A stretch of DNA of 64,000 bases. Source: Mesorhizobium sp. M8A.F.Ca.ET.218.01.1.1. Its GTDB lineage: Bacteria > Pseudomonadota > Alphaproteobacteria > Rhizobiales > Rhizobiaceae. The notes under the pieces were generated by a model that saw only the letters and a program-made list of their open reading frames with translations, did no database searches and was not told the DNA's origin. Made by a program: the position numbers and the translations under genes. The stretch is taken from NCBI RefSeq assembly GCF_004791165.1, contig NZ_SRUZ01000002.1:843866-907865 (forward strand), written 5' to 3'. Each line of letters begins with the position of its first letter. The stretch's first letter is position 1. Below, in pieces: positions 17,741 to 27,142 of the stretch.

Positions 17741-20434
17741 CTAGAATTTGTCGTCTTCGGTCGGCACCAGGATTTCGCGTTTTCCGGCATGGTTGGCCGG
17801 GCCGACAATGCCTTCCTTTTCCATCTTCTCGATGATCGAGGCGGCCCTGTTATAGCCGATGCCCAGACGCCGCTGGATGTAGCTGGTCGAGGCCTTGCCG
17901 TCTCGCAGCACCACCGAGACCGCTTGATCGTAGGGATCGTCGGAATCCTCGAAATTGCCACCGCTTCCGCCACCGGAACCGCCCTTTCCGGACGGCTCGT
18001 CGTCGTCCTCGCCGTCATCCTCGGTGATGGCGTCGAGATATTCCGGCACGCCCTGCAGCTTCAGGTGCCCGACGATCTTCTCGACCTCGTCATCGGAGAC
18101 GAACGGCCCGTGCACGCGCTGGATGCGGCCGCCACCGGCCATGTAGAGCATGTCGCCCATGCCGAGCAGCTGCTCGGCGCCCTGCTCGCCCAAAATGGTG
18201 CGGCTGTCGATCTTCGACGTCACCTGGAAGGAGATGCGGGTCGGGAAATTGGCCTTGATGGTGCCGGTGATGACATCGACCGAGGGACGTTGCGTCGCCA
18301 TGATGACATGGATGCCGGCGGCGCGCGCCATCTGCGCCAGGCGCTGGACGGCGCCTTCGATGTCCTTGCCGGCGACCATCATCAGGTCGGCCATTTCGTC
18401 GATGATGACAACGATATAGGGCATCGGCTCGAGATCGAGATTCTCGGTCTCGTAGATCGCCTCGCCGGTCTGGCGGTCGAAGCCGGTCTGTACCGTGCGC
18501 GAGATCTTTTCGCCCTTCTTCTCGGCCTGTTGGACGCGGGCGTTGAAACCGTCGATGTTGCGCACGCCGACCTTGGACATCTTGCGGTAGCGGTCCTCCA
18601 TCTCGCGCACGGTCCATTTCAGCGCCACCACGGCCTTCTTCGGATCGGTCACGACCGGCGTCAAAAGATGCGGAATGCCGTCATAGACGGAGAGTTCGAG
18701 CATCTTCGGATCGATCATGATCAGCCGGCATTCCTGCGGCGTGAGCCGGTAGAGCAGCGACAGGATCATCGTGTTGATGGCGACCGACTTGCCCGAACCG
18801 GTGGTGCCGGCGACCAGCACGTGCGGCATCTTGGCGATGTCGACGATGACGGCCTCGCCGTTGATGGTCTTGCCCAGCGCCAGCGCCAGCTTGGCCTTGG
18901 TGGTCTCGAAATCGCGGCTGGCCATGATCTCCCTGAGATAAACCGTCTCGCGCTTGGCGTTTGGCAGTTCGATGCCGATGGCGTTGCGGCCGGGTACCAC
19001 GGCGACGCGGCACGCAATCGCGCTCATCGAGCGGGCGATGTCGTCGGAAAGGCCGATGACGCGCGACGACTTGATGCCCGGTGCGGGTTCGAGCTCATAA
19101 AGGGTGACGACCGGACCCGGGCGAACGGCGATGATCTCGCCCTTGACGCCGAAATCCTCCAGCACGCCTTCGAGCAGGCGCGCGTTCTGTTCCAGCGCGT
19201 CCTTGGAAAGACTTGGGTCGCGCGCGACGTTCTTGGGTTCGGACAGGAAATGCAGCGACGGCATTTCGAACGTGTCCGAACCGATCAGCGAGGTCTGCGC
19301 CTCGCGCTGGACGCGGGCGCCAGGCACGGGTCGCGCCGCCGGCGCCTCGACCCGGGTGGCGGCATCGGAACGGAATTGCTGGACCTTGGCAGTGGGGGCA
19401 CGCCGCTGGGCGACGGGCTCGTCGTCGAAATCCATGTCCTCGTCGTCGCGGCCGAAGACATCGTCGTCGGCCGGATCGACGGAGACGCCGCGGTCGTTCA
19501 CCATGGCGGCGAAGAATTCCGGTTCGACACGGGCGCGGCCGTCCTGGCTCATGCGGGATTCGGCGAACTCGGCCGACTCGACCCGTTCGGCGGCACGTCG
19601 CCAAGCACTGGCGCGTGGCTCCATCTCCGGCTCGAACTCATCGCGCTCCTGCCTGCGGCGCACCGCGCGGCGATGCATCCACGCGCGCAACGACAGCCAC
19701 CAATGGGTGATGGCGCCGAGCGCCAATATGCCCTCGTCACCCTCGTCCTCGTCATTGTCGAAGAGAAGCTCGTCCTCGCGCGGGTCCGCCGCGGCCGGTT
19801 CTTCCATCACGGCGAAGCCGTTCTTGCGCCCGATCAGCGCCGCGCCATAGGCGAACAGCCAGAGCGCCGGTGCAGCCAGCAATATGGCGAGCACGCTGGC
19901 GACCAGTCCGGTCGGATAGCCGCCGATGAGGACGCCGGGAATCTTGAGCACCATGTCGCCGAAGACGCCGCCGAGGCCGGTAGGCAGCGGCCAGGTCTTG
20001 GGCGGAACCACGCAGCCCGCGATCGCGGCGGCGAGCAGCGCAAAACCGAACCAGAACAGCCCGCGCTTGGGCAGCCGGTCGACGCCGCGCGCCGAAAACA
20101 GCAGATAGCCCCAGACGACGGCCGGAACCAGCGCGGCAACCGCGGCAAGGCCGAAGAACTGCATCGCAAGGTCGGAGAAGACCGCGCCGGCATAGCCCAT
20201 GGCGTTGGTGACGGTGTTGGCGGTGGCGTGCGAGAAGCTCGGGTCGGCGACGTTCCAGGTCGCGAGGCTTGCGACGGCGAAGGCGGTGAACGCGAACAGG
20301 CCGGCGCCGACCAGCCGGCCGACCTGGCGCCGCGCGAATGCCTGGATGCCGCCCCCGGTATCGGTCAGCGCGAGCGGTGCTGAAGCCCCTGAACGCATGC
20401 TCTTCCCCGTCTTGATTGCCTGGCCCGAGCGCAT
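17741..20434 (-). CDS. ftsK: DNA translocase FtsK
   Basis: 897 residues from ATG 20434; an alternative ATG at 20398 has a better site (GGGGAAGAG) and gives 885. Four N-terminal membrane segments (about residues 35-210) anchor it at the septum. A charged linker follows, then the motor with Walker A GTTGSGKS (about residue 545) and Walker [12 protein letters not shown]. The C-terminal gamma winged helix ([14 protein letters not shown]) reads KOPS/dif DNA. It pumps chromosome termini and activates XerCD during division. The linker is short for FtsK, as in other rhizobia. Confidence 0.95.
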   Translation of the reverse strand: MRSGQAIKTGKSMRSGASAPLALTDTGGGIQAFARRQVGRLVGAGLFAFTAFAVASLATWNVADPSFSHATANTVTNAMGYAGAVFSDLAMQFFGLAAVAALVPAVVWGYLLFSARGVDRLPKRGLFWFGFALLAAAIAGCVVPPKTWPLPTGLGGVFGDMVLKIPGVLIGGYPTGLVASVLAILLAAPALWLFAYGAALIGRKNGFAVMEEPAAADPREDELLFDNDEDEGDEGILALGAITHWWLSLRAWMHRRAVRRRQERDEFEPEMEPRASAWRRAAERVESAEFAESRMSQDGRARVEPEFFAAMVNDRGVSVDPADDDVFGRDDEDMDFDDEPVAQRRAPTAKVQQFRSDAATRVEAPAARPVPGARVQREAQTSLIGSDTFEMPSLHFLSEPKNVARDPSLSKDALEQNARLLEGVLEDFGVKGEIIAVRPGPVVTLYELEPAPGIKSSRVIGLSDDIARSMSAIACRVAVVPGRNAIGIELPNAKRETVYLREIMASRDFETTKAKLALALGKTINGEAVIVDIAKMPHVLVAGTTGSGKSVAINTMILSLLYRLTPQECRLIMIDPKMLELSVYDGIPHLLTPVVTDPKKAVVALKWTVREMEDRYRKMSKVGVRNIDGFNARVQQAEKKGEKISRTVQTGFDRQTGEAIYETENLDLEPMPYIVVIIDEMADLMMVAGKDIEGAVQRLAQMARAAGIHVIMATQRPSVDVITGTIKANFPTRISFQVTSKIDSRTILGEQGAEQLLGMGDMLYMAGGGRIQRVHGPFVSDDEVEKIVGHLKLQGVPEYLDAITEDDGEDDDEPSGKGGSGGGSGGNFEDSDDPYDQAVSVVLRDGKASTSYIQRRLGIGYNRAASIIEKMEKEGIVGPANHAGKREILVPTEDDKF

Positions 20435-20478
20435 GACGCACTCCGGCAGATTCGGATGCCAGACTAGGCGTGGGAAGG

Positions 20479-20494
20479 TTAAGGGCGCATTAAC
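20479..20494. promoter_or_regulatory. CtrA-type site upstream of ftsK
   Basis: TTAAGGGCGCATTAAC is a perfect match to the alphaproteobacterial CtrA consensus TTAA-N7-TTAAC. It lies 45 bases upstream of the ftsK start. Cell-cycle control of a division translocase by CtrA is biologically plausible; binding is not shown. Confidence 0.55.
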
Positions 20495-20552
20495 TATAAG
20501 GCTGCGGCGATCGTCCTTTCGACATCGACACCTCCAGCGCTCGCGTCACATG

Positions 20553-20579
20553 AAAATGGCGGGCGCTTCGGCCCGCCAT
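20553..20579 (-). terminator. hairpin terminator after the small secreted protein gene
   Basis: A perfect 9-bp stem (ATGGCGGGC/GCCCGCCAT) with a six-base loop is followed on the minus strand by TTTTCA. It lies 25 bases beyond the stop codon of the gene at 20604-20882. Confidence 0.7.
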
Positions 20580-20603
20580 CCATTGGTCGGGTCGGCCGTG
20601 CGT

Positions 20604-20882
20604 TTACTTGTTGGCGCCGCCGAGCATCTTCACATTGGCGCAGAACTCGGCGTGCGGCTTGCTCATCGCCGCGTCCTGGCATTCCTTCATCATGGCGTCC
20701 TGCTTCTCCTTCGGCATGGCTATGAAAGCTGCCTTGAATTCCTCCATCGGCTTCATGGTTTTCATGCTGGAATCGGTGAAGAACGGCGCCATGTTGTCCG
20801 GCTCGTCCAGTGCGCCGGCAAATGCAAAGCCGCTGACCATGGAAAGCGCGAGTGCCCCGAGGCAGATATCCTTGAGGTTCAT
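20604..20882 (-). CDS. small secreted protein of unknown function (92 aa)
   Basis: ATG 20882 is preceded by AGGGAAGGA 8 bases away. The signal peptide (about residues 1-22, ending GFAFA) is followed by a mature part of about 70 residues with two cysteines (ECQDAAM and FCANV), which could pair in the periplasm. The central part is Met- and Lys-rich (MKTMKPMEEF). No family is recognised. It has its own terminator and probably its own promoter upstream of 20883. Confidence 0.65.
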   Translation of the reverse strand: MNLKDICLGALALSMVSGFAFAGALDEPDNMAPFFTDSSMKTMKPMEEFKAAFIAMPKEKQDAMMKECQDAAMSKPHAEFCANVKMLGGANK

Positions 20883-21034
20883 GAGCAAATTCCTTCCCTA
20901 TGTTTCGAAACACGAGCGTCAGAACGACGGGCGCCTCCACAGTTCGGAGACAGGGCGGTCGATGTTTCCTCGAAAATCTCCTTCACGCGAACGTGATTGC
21001 GCGAAGTTGATCTCCACCAGAAAGAAGAATTGCC

Positions 21035-21064
21035 AAAAAAGAGGCCCGGAGCGATCCGGGCCTC
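21035..21064 (-). terminator. rho-independent terminator of glnK-amtB
   Basis: On the minus strand a 10-bp GC-rich stem (GAGGCCCGGA/TCCGGGCCTC, four-base loop) is followed by six T residues. It lies about 270 bases beyond the amtB stop codon, after the 64-bp repeats, which would therefore be in the transcript. Confidence 0.75.
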
Positions 21065-21112
21065 AAGGCGTGAGTCCCTTTCGAGGACGTCACGACGGGA
21101 TGCTTTTCAAAG

Positions 21113-21275
21113 CAATTCCAGGAAAAGTGCTTTTGCGGTTTTCCGTCCGGAATTGCGTAAAAACAAAGAACTCGTGCAATTCCAGGAAAAGTGCTTTCGC
21201 GGTTTTCCGTCCGGAATTGCGTAAAAACAAAGAACTCCAGCAATTCCAGGAAAAGTGCCTTTGCGATTTTCCGGA
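21113..21275. repeat. 64-bp tandem repeat, two and a half copies
   Basis: Copies begin at 21113, 21177 and 21241, exactly 64 bases apart. Each starts CAATTCCAGGAAAAGTGC, contains a GGTTTTCCGTCCGGAATTG palindromic half and ends with GCGTAAAAACAAAGAACTC. The first two differ at a few bases and the third is cut short. A related copy lies at 62727-62808. This is a dispersed rhizobial intergenic palindrome family, not a gene. Confidence 0.85.
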
Positions 21276-21288
21276 AGTGCCTGGAGGT

Positions 21289-21324
21289 ACGGGGCCGGCG
21301 GGAGGAGGGTTCCGCCGGCCCCGT
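21289..21324. terminator. strong hairpin immediately after amtB
   Basis: A 13-bp perfect GC stem (ACGGGGCCGGCGG and its complement) with a loop of about 10 bases lies 13 bases beyond the amtB stop codon. There is no following T-run on either strand. It may stabilise the 3' end or work as a weak terminator ahead of the main one at 21035. Confidence 0.5.
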
Positions 21325-21336
21325 GGCAAGGATGCC

Positions 21337-22692
21337 TTACGGCACCACTTCGCCATGCTGGGAAATGTCGAGGCCTTCGACCTCTTCCTGGGTCGTGGGA
21401 CGCAGGCCGACCAGCGCCTTGACGACGTAGAGGATGACGAAGGTGGCAACCGCCGTCCAAATAATGGTGACGGCGACACCGTAGATCTGCTTGCCGAGCG
21501 AAGCGCCCGACGAGAGGCTGTTGATCGCCGGGTCGGCGAGCACGCCGGTCAGCAAGGCGCCGATCACGCCGCCGACGCCATGCACGCCGAAGGCATCGAG
21601 CGAGTCGTCATAGCCGAACATGTGCTTCACCTTGACCGCCGAGAGGTAGCAGACGACGCCGGCGACGATGCCGACGATGAAGGCGCCGGTCGGATTGACG
21701 AAACCGGAAGCCGGCGTCACCGCGACGAGGCCGGCCACGGCGCCCGAGATGATGCCGAGCACGGAAGGCTTCTTGGCGATGATCCATTCGGCGAACATCC
21801 AGGCCAGAGCCGCGGCGGCTGTGGCGACCTGGGTGTTGAGCATGGCGGCACCGGCAAGGCCGTCGGCCGCCAGTTCCGAACCGGCGTTGAAGCCGAACCA
21901 GCCGACCCACAGCAGCGATGCGCCGATGACCGAATAGACAAGGTTGTGCGGTGCCATGTTGGTGGTGCCATAGCCTTCGCGCTTGCCGAGCACCAGCGCG
22001 CAGACGAGGCCCGCTACACCGGCATTGATGTGGACGACCGTGCCGCCGGCGAAGTCGAGAACGCCAGCCGTACCGAGGAAGCCGCCACCCCAGACCCAAT
22101 GCGCGATCGGCACGTAGACGACCAGCAGCCACAGCGCCATGAAGATCAGCAGTGCCGAGAACTTGAAGCGTTCGGCGAAGGCGCCGGCAATCAGCGCCGG
22201 CGTGATGATGGCGAAGGTCATCTGGAACATCGAGAAGACGAATTCAGGGATGTTGGCCACACCCGGCAGCCACAGGCTCGCGGTGGTGATGCCGTGGTGG
22301 AAGAATTTCGAGGTGCCGCCGAGATAGGCATTCATGCCGCCGCCGTCGGAGAAGGCCAGCGAATAGCCGAACATGAACCACAGCACCGTCACCAGGCAGG
22401 TGATGGCGAAGCTCTGCATGATGGTGGCAAGCACGTTCTTCTTGCGCACCATGCCGCCGTAGAACAGCGCCAGGCCCGGGATGGTCATCATCAGCACCAG
22501 CGCCGTCGAGGTCAGCATCCAGGCGGTGTTGCCGGTATCGAGCACCGGGGTCGGAGCGGCAGCCGGCGCGGCAGCCGCCGCAGCGGGTGCGGCTTCCTGC
22601 GCGAAGGCGGCGACGCTGCCCAACGCTGCGAGAGCGAGCGAGCCCAGCAGGGCCGCCCGTCCCGTCGTCTTCAAGGTGGAAGGAATATTCAT
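21337..22692 (-). CDS. amtB: ammonium transporter
   Basis: 451 residues from ATG 22692, chosen because GGAGAG lies 5 bases upstream; an earlier in-frame ATG at 22704 has none. A cleavable signal peptide (ending AAFAQ) and an Ala-rich stretch precede 11 membrane segments. Visible motifs include FYGGMVRKKN, the pore histidine regions PIAHWVWGGG and GVHGVGG, and the C-terminal GLRPTTQEEVEGLD tail that binds PII. It conducts ammonium across the inner membrane and is gated by GlnK, encoded just upstream. Confidence 0.95.
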   Translation of the reverse strand: MNIPSTLKTTGRAALLGSLALAALGSVAAFAQEAAPAAAAAAPAAAPTPVLDTGNTAWMLTSTALVLMMTIPGLALFYGGMVRKKNVLATIMQSFAITCLVTVLWFMFGYSLAFSDGGGMNAYLGGTSKFFHHGITTASLWLPGVANIPEFVFSMFQMTFAIITPALIAGAFAERFKFSALLIFMALWLLVVYVPIAHWVWGGGFLGTAGVLDFAGGTVVHINAGVAGLVCALVLGKREGYGTTNMAPHNLVYSVIGASLLWVGWFGFNAGSELAADGLAGAAMLNTQVATAAAALAWMFAEWIIAKKPSVLGIISGAVAGLVAVTPASGFVNPTGAFIVGIVAGVVCYLSAVKVKHMFGYDDSLDAFGVHGVGGVIGALLTGVLADPAINSLSSGASLGKQIYGVAVTIIWTAVATFVILYVVKALVGLRPTTQEEVEGLDISQHGEVVP

Positions 22693-22723
22693 TGAACTCT
22701 CCATTGGAATACGTGTTCGCCGC

Positions 22724-23068
<345 letters not shown>

Positions 23069-23144
23069 TCACCCTTTGCTGTTGCGGTCCCCCGCGTTTG
23101 CACACCTTCACCGATCCCGAGGAGCCGGAGAGTGCCCCCAAGGA

Positions 23145-23160
23145 TTCAAGCTCCGTGCCA
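23145..23160 (-). promoter_or_regulatory. sigma-54-like promoter of glnK-amtB
   Basis: On the minus strand the sequence reads TGGCACG-GAGC-TTGA. This matches the -24/-12 consensus TGGCACG-N4-TTGC except for the final base of the -12 element. The position gives a leader of about 70 bases before glnK. Sigma-54/NtrC control of glnK-amtB is well known in proteobacteria. No clear NtrC dyad was identified. Confidence 0.55.
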
Positions 23161-23298
23161 AGTGCCGAAGCAGGGTATTAACCTGTTGTAAACAAAGGGA
23201 ATGGAGTGGCCGGAACCGGCAGGTGCTGGCGCCTGCGGTGCATCATATGCTCAAAAATTATGCAATTTTTCGAAATTGCCTATTTTGCCGGCTTTGGG

Positions 23299-23349
23299 AG
23301 TGACCCCGAAAAGGCGAGGCTGGGTTTCGGAAAAGATCATGCTCAAACA
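23299..23349. repeat. dispersed palindromic intergenic element
   Basis: The segment contains CCCGAAAAGG, then TTTCGGAAAAGATCATGCTC, an imperfect dyad (CCGAAAA/TTTCGG). It resembles a very common rhizobial intergenic repeat. It separates the glnK promoter region from the end of tesB. The 300-base gap around it holds no gene that I can support. Confidence 0.5.
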
Positions 23350-23364
23350 AGACCCGCAAAGTGC

Positions 23365-24225
23365 TCAACGCTTGAGCCGGATCAGGCCTTCCTGTGCCAT
23401 CGAGGCAATCAGCGTGCCGTCACGGGCATAGAGCGTGCCGCGGCTGAAACCGCGCGATCCCGAGCTCGAGGGACTGTCCTGTGCATAGAGCAGCCAGCCA
23501 TCGAGCGAATGCGGCCGGTGGAACCACATCGAATGGTCGAGGCTGGCGGCCTGGATGTCGGGATCGAACAGGCCGCGCCCATGCGCGAAGGTCGAGGTGT
23601 CGAGCAGCGTCATGTCGGAGAGATAGGCGAGCAGCACCGACTGCAGCGCGCGGTCGTCGGGGACCGGACCGGCAAGGCGGATCCAGACATTCTGCCGGGG
23701 CGGCAGCTTGTCGCGGCTTTCATAGTGCTGGAGATTGACGGGTCTCAGTTCCAGCGGCCGCTCGCGCGCCCAGAAACGGCGCACCGCTTCCGGCACCCGG
23801 TCGGCAGTTTCGAGCAGCTGGCGCTGCGTCTTCAGCCCTTCCGGCGGCGGCACGTCGTCGGGCAGCGCGAACTGATGCTCGAGCCCTTTCTCGTCGACCT
23901 GGAACGAAGCCTCCAGCGAAAAGATCGCCTGTCCGTGCTGGATCGCCAGCACGCGCCGCGTGGTGAAGGAACCGCCGTCGCGGATGCGGTCGACCTCGTA
24001 GATGATCGGCACCTTGATGTCGCCCGGGCGCATGAAATAGCCGTGCAGCGAATGCACGAAACGGTCCGGCTCCACCGTGCGCTGCGCCGCCACCAGCGCC
24101 TGGGCGATGGTCTGGCCGCCGAACACGCGCTGCCACTCCACCTGGGGGCTGCGACCACGATACAGATTGTGTTCCAGCCTCTCGAGGTCGAGAATGCGCA
24201 GAAGCTCGTCGATCGCCGCCGTCAT
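23365..24225 (-). CDS. tesB: acyl-CoA thioesterase II
   Basis: 286 residues with a double hot-dog fold. Recognised motifs include GRSPQVEWQRVFGGQTIAQA near the start, the central HSLHGYFMRPGD block, and the C-terminal DIQAASLDHSMWFHRP with the catalytic Asp. It hydrolyses medium- and long-chain acyl-CoA to free acids in the cytoplasm. Divergent from the UbiH-type hydroxylase gene, whose start is about 115 bases away. Confidence 0.9.
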   Translation of the reverse strand: MTAAIDELLRILDLERLEHNLYRGRSPQVEWQRVFGGQTIAQALVAAQRTVEPDRFVHSLHGYFMRPGDIKVPIIYEVDRIRDGGSFTTRRVLAIQHGQAIFSLEASFQVDEKGLEHQFALPDDVPPPEGLKTQRQLLETADRVPEAVRRFWARERPLELRPVNLQHYESRDKLPPRQNVWIRLAGPVPDDRALQSVLLAYLSDMTLLDTSTFAHGRGLFDPDIQAASLDHSMWFHRPHSLDGWLLYAQDSPSSSGSRGFSRGTLYARDGTLIASMAQEGLIRLKR

Positions 24226-24341
24226 GTTTTGTGACCTCGCCGCAAAATTGCTATGGCGGTTTCCGACAGGAAGAACGAGCCGTCAAGGGCGCGAGCCCCC
24301 GGGCGGCGCGCAAAGGGTCGCCGAGAGAAGGAGCCAGGACA

Positions 24342-25601
24342 ATGGAAGGCAAGGCCGACGCCAAGACCAGATCCGGGCTCGATGTTCTCGTCGCCGGTGC
24401 CGGCTATGTCGGCCTGGCCGCCGCCGTCTCGCTGAAGCAGGCACGGCCGGGCCTCGCCGTGGCGCTGGTCGATGCGGCGCCCGCCGGATCCTGGCAAAGG
24501 GATGGCCGCGCCTCGGCCATCGCCGCGGCCGCGTGCCGCATGCTCGACCAGCTCGGCGTCTGGGCCGAAATCGCGCCGAGGGCGCAAGCGATCACCGAGA
24601 TGATCATCACCGATTCACGCAGCGCCGATCCGGTGCGCCCGGTTTTCCTGACCTTCGGCGGCGAGGTGGCGCCGGGCGAACCCTTCGCGCACATGGTCGC
24701 CAACCGGGCGTTGAACGGCGCCTTGCGGGCCAAAGCCGAAAAGCTCGGCATCGACATCATCGAAGGCGTGGCGGTGCAAGGTTTTGAGACCAATGGCGCC
24801 GGCATCACGGTGCACCTGGCCGACGGCGCCACGTTGACGGCGCGGCTGCTGGTTGCCGCCGACGGTGTCAATTCGAAACTGCGCGACATGGCCGGCATCA
24901 AGACGGTCAAGTGGGAATACGGCCAGTCCGGCATCGTCTGCACCGTCGCTCACGAGCGGCCGCACAATGGTCGCGCCGAAGAGCATTTCCTGCCCGCCGG
25001 CCCCTTCGCCACGCTGCCGCTGAAACCCGACGAGGACGGCACCAACCGTTCATCGATCGTCTGGGTCGAACGGACTGAAGACGCCAAAATGCTCGTGGAA
25101 GGCGACGATCTCGTCTTCGAGCATGAACTCGAACAGCGCTTCGGCCTCAAGCTGGGAGAAATCCGCGTCGCCGACAAGCCGCGCGCCTGGCCGCTCGGCC
25201 TCACCATCGCGCGCGCCTTCGTCGCGCCGCGCATCGCACTTGCCGGCGACGCCGCGCACGGCATCCATCCGATCGCCGGCCAAGGCCTCAATCTCGGCTT
25301 CAAGGATGTAGCCGCACTTGCCGAGGTGATCGTCGAGGCCGACCGGCTCGGCCAGGACATCGGCGCGCTCGACGTGCTGGAGCGCTACCAGCAATGGCGC
25401 CGTTTCGACACGGTGCAGATGGGCATCACGACGGATGTGCTGAACCGGTTGTTTTCCAACGACATCACCCCGCTGCGCACCGTCCGCGACATCGGCCTCG
25501 GCCTCGTCGAACGCATGCCACGGCTGAAGGAGTTCTTCATCCGCCAGGCATCGGGCCTTTCCGCCGGCACGCCAAGGCTGCTGAAGGGCGAGGCGATCTG
25601 A
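24342..25601 (+). CDS. UbiH/COQ6-family ubiquinone biosynthesis hydroxylase
   Basis: 419 residues from ATG 24342 with AAGGAG upstream. It is an FAD monooxygenase: the Rossmann motif VAGAGYVGLAAA starts near residue 17, DGRASAI lies near residue 55, and the second FAD motif ALAGDAAHGIHPIAGQGLN lies near residue 300. These are the exact signatures of UbiH/UbiF/UbiL/COQ6. It adds one of the ring hydroxyls in ubiquinone synthesis at the inner membrane. Which position (C1, C5 or C6) cannot be told from sequence alone. Confidence 0.85.
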   Translation: MEGKADAKTRSGLDVLVAGAGYVGLAAAVSLKQARPGLAVALVDAAPAGSWQRDGRASAIAAAACRMLDQLGVWAEIAPRAQAITEMIITDSRSADPVRPVFLTFGGEVAPGEPFAHMVANRALNGALRAKAEKLGIDIIEGVAVQGFETNGAGITVHLADGATLTARLLVAADGVNSKLRDMAGIKTVKWEYGQSGIVCTVAHERPHNGRAEEHFLPAGPFATLPLKPDEDGTNRSSIVWVERTEDAKMLVEGDDLVFEHELEQRFGLKLGEIRVADKPRAWPLGLTIARAFVAPRIALAGDAAHGIHPIAGQGLNLGFKDVAALAEVIVEADRLGQDIGALDVLERYQQWRRFDTVQMGITTDVLNRLFSNDITPLRTVRDIGLGLVERMPRLKEFFIRQASGLSAGTPRLLKGEAI

Positions 25602-25661
25602 ACCTGCCCAGCTTCGTCATCAATCACCAAGGTCTGCGAACTGCCGATGGACCCAAGGGTC

Positions 25662-26192
25662 CTAGTTCACTTCAAAACCGAGCTTCTGGCGCAGTCGCAG
25701 CATGCGCTGGTCCGGTATCTTCAGGCTCCGCTCTCCGCCCTGAGCAACCCGGTTCAGCATCTGCAGCAGATCGTCCCGTTCGCTCGGGTCGAGGCGCTCG
25801 CGCAAGAAGGGTGCTAGCTTGTCGATGACAATGGTGGTGTCGTCTATTTGCGAGGCAGCCCACTTGGCATAGACAACCGCCTCGTCGGTCTTCTTCTGGC
25901 CGGCCGCGATCTGCGAAATCACCTCGCGAATGACGGCCTCGCGCTGCGGCAGAACCGGGCCATCTTCCGAAACTATCGCGGTGATCAGCGTCGCGGCGGC
26001 CACAACCGGATCGTCGATCGCCGTCAGCGGCGAGAGCGCGGCCTGCTTGCGCAGTTTCTTGCGCCTGATGTTGCCTTGCACGCGCCCGACGACGTCGGCG
26101 ACCTCGCGCGCGGCGTCGTTCATCGCCTTCATCCGGTACCACCAGAACGCCGCCGCGCCGAGCACGCCAAGGACAGCAATCAGGAAAGGCAT
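25662..26192 (-). CDS. membrane-anchored TerB-like protein
   Basis: 176 residues from ATG 26192, with CGGGGGA 7 bases upstream. One N-terminal membrane segment (about residues 2-18) is followed by a basic stretch (RRKKLRKQ) and a helical domain. Its start, DDPVVAAATLITAIVSEDG, resembles the TerB-like protein at 2322-2801. The remainder (EAVIREVISQIAAGQ, LDPSERDDLLQMLNRVA) fits a TerB fold. Function unknown. Convergent with the ubiquinone hydroxylase gene. Confidence 0.65.
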   Translation of the reverse strand: MPFLIAVLGVLGAAAFWWYRMKAMNDAAREVADVVGRVQGNIRRKKLRKQAALSPLTAIDDPVVAAATLITAIVSEDGPVLPQREAVIREVISQIAAGQKKTDEAVVYAKWAASQIDDTTIVIDKLAPFLRERLDPSERDDLLQMLNRVAQGGERSLKIPDQRMLRLRQKLGFEVN

Positions 26193-26345
26193 GTCCAAAT
26201 CCCCCGAAAATCCCGGCGACGATAGGAGAACTGTCGCGTTGCTTCAACACGCAAGAGTTGCCTCTAACGAAGAAAAAACAATTCGTGGCTGGTGAAGCTT
26301 AGGCGGGTAAACAAGCCGGTTCGCGCCATCGAAGCCGGGGGCCGC

Positions 26346-26702
26346 CTATGACCCCGGTATGTCGTAGACGGCCCGAACCTCGATCGTGCCGATTTCGGCC
26401 AGCGGAATGCCGGCGGCAATGTCCAGCGCCTCGTCGAGATTTTCGGCCTCGACCATGACGAAGCCAAGCAACTGCTCCTTGGTTTCGGCGAAGGGCCCAT
26501 CGATGATCAACCGCTTGCCCGTGCGACGGCGCACGGTCTTGGCTGTCGTCACCGATTGCAGTGCCTGCGCGACGATCAGCTTGCCTTGTTGATCCAATGA
26601 CCTGTCGTAGGCCAGCGAGTCGGCGTCGAGTTTGGCCGACCTTTCGGCGGTAAGTGCATAAAGATCTTTTTCCTCACCATAGACCAGACAGACATATTTC
26701 AT
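26346..26702 (-). CDS. YciI/DGPF-domain protein
   Basis: 118 residues. It begins MKYVCLVYGEEKDL and contains the hallmark IDGPFAETKEQLLGFVMVEA, both typical of the DGPF branch of the YCII-related family. Such proteins often sit beside ECF sigma factors, but none is near here. Its ATG overlaps the stop codon of the small membrane protein gene upstream (ATGA), so the two form an operon. Confidence 0.85.
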   Translation of the reverse strand: MKYVCLVYGEEKDLYALTAERSAKLDADSLAYDRSLDQQGKLIVAQALQSVTTAKTVRRRTGKRLIIDGPFAETKEQLLGFVMVEAENLDEALDIAAGIPLAEIGTIEVRAVYDIPGS

Positions 26703-26926
26703 TTCAAGCTCCCTTCCTGCGCCAAACCATAGGATGCGGCGACAACCATGTCAGCCTTGCGGTCGACCGCCGCCGCATGATCGAGAAGGCATGCCGCGAC
26801 CACAATGATGGCAACAGCGGCCAGCAGCCTGCCGAAGCCGGACGCCGGCGGGTCCAGCCAGAAGTCTTCCTCTCGCTCAGGCCCGCGGCCCGGCCTCTTC
26901 CACAGCGCGAAAAACAGATTGTCCAT
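26699..26926 (-). CDS. small single-pass membrane protein (75 aa)
   Basis: ATG 26926 is preceded by GGAGG at 5-base spacing, a clear start. The N-terminal 30 residues are charged and aromatic (NLFFALWKRPGRG). They are followed by a membrane segment of about 20 residues (LLAAVAIIVVAACLL) and a short tail. No family is recognised. It is translationally coupled to the DGPF-domain protein. The name or role cannot be given. Confidence 0.6.
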   Translation of the reverse strand: MDNLFFALWKRPGRGPEREEDFWLDPPASGFGRLLAAVAIIVVAACLLDHAAAVDRKADMVVAASYGLAQEGSLK

Positions 26927-27142
26927 GTGAACCTCCATCCGGCCACAATTCCCGTGGCCGCCCGCAGGACGGTCGGCCCGGATGGAAGCCGACATTTTTG
27001 CATGCATATTTTTTCCCGGAAGAAGGGGGCCGTCATCGCGCCGTGGTGCAAACAGCGCAGTGGTCTTCGCGCACGCCCGCGCTATAGTTGGCCTGACGCT
27101 GGCTCACCCACGACAAAGTTCACGACAACCCAGGAGGACTCC

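Noticed and set aside
17789..20383. Very long plus-strand open frame opposite ftsK
   Set aside because: It lies wholly within ftsK on the other strand; composition (His/Arg/Asp/Ala-rich) is that of the complement of a GC-rich gene, and no family is recognised.
21113..21275. CRISPR array
   Set aside because: The units are contiguous 64-bp near-identical copies with no variable spacers, and no cas genes are present.
20608..22695. Long plus-strand open frame opposite amtB and the 64-bp repeats
   Set aside because: Runs through a terminator, a repeat array and the antisense of amtB; its repeated peptide is only the translated DNA repeat.
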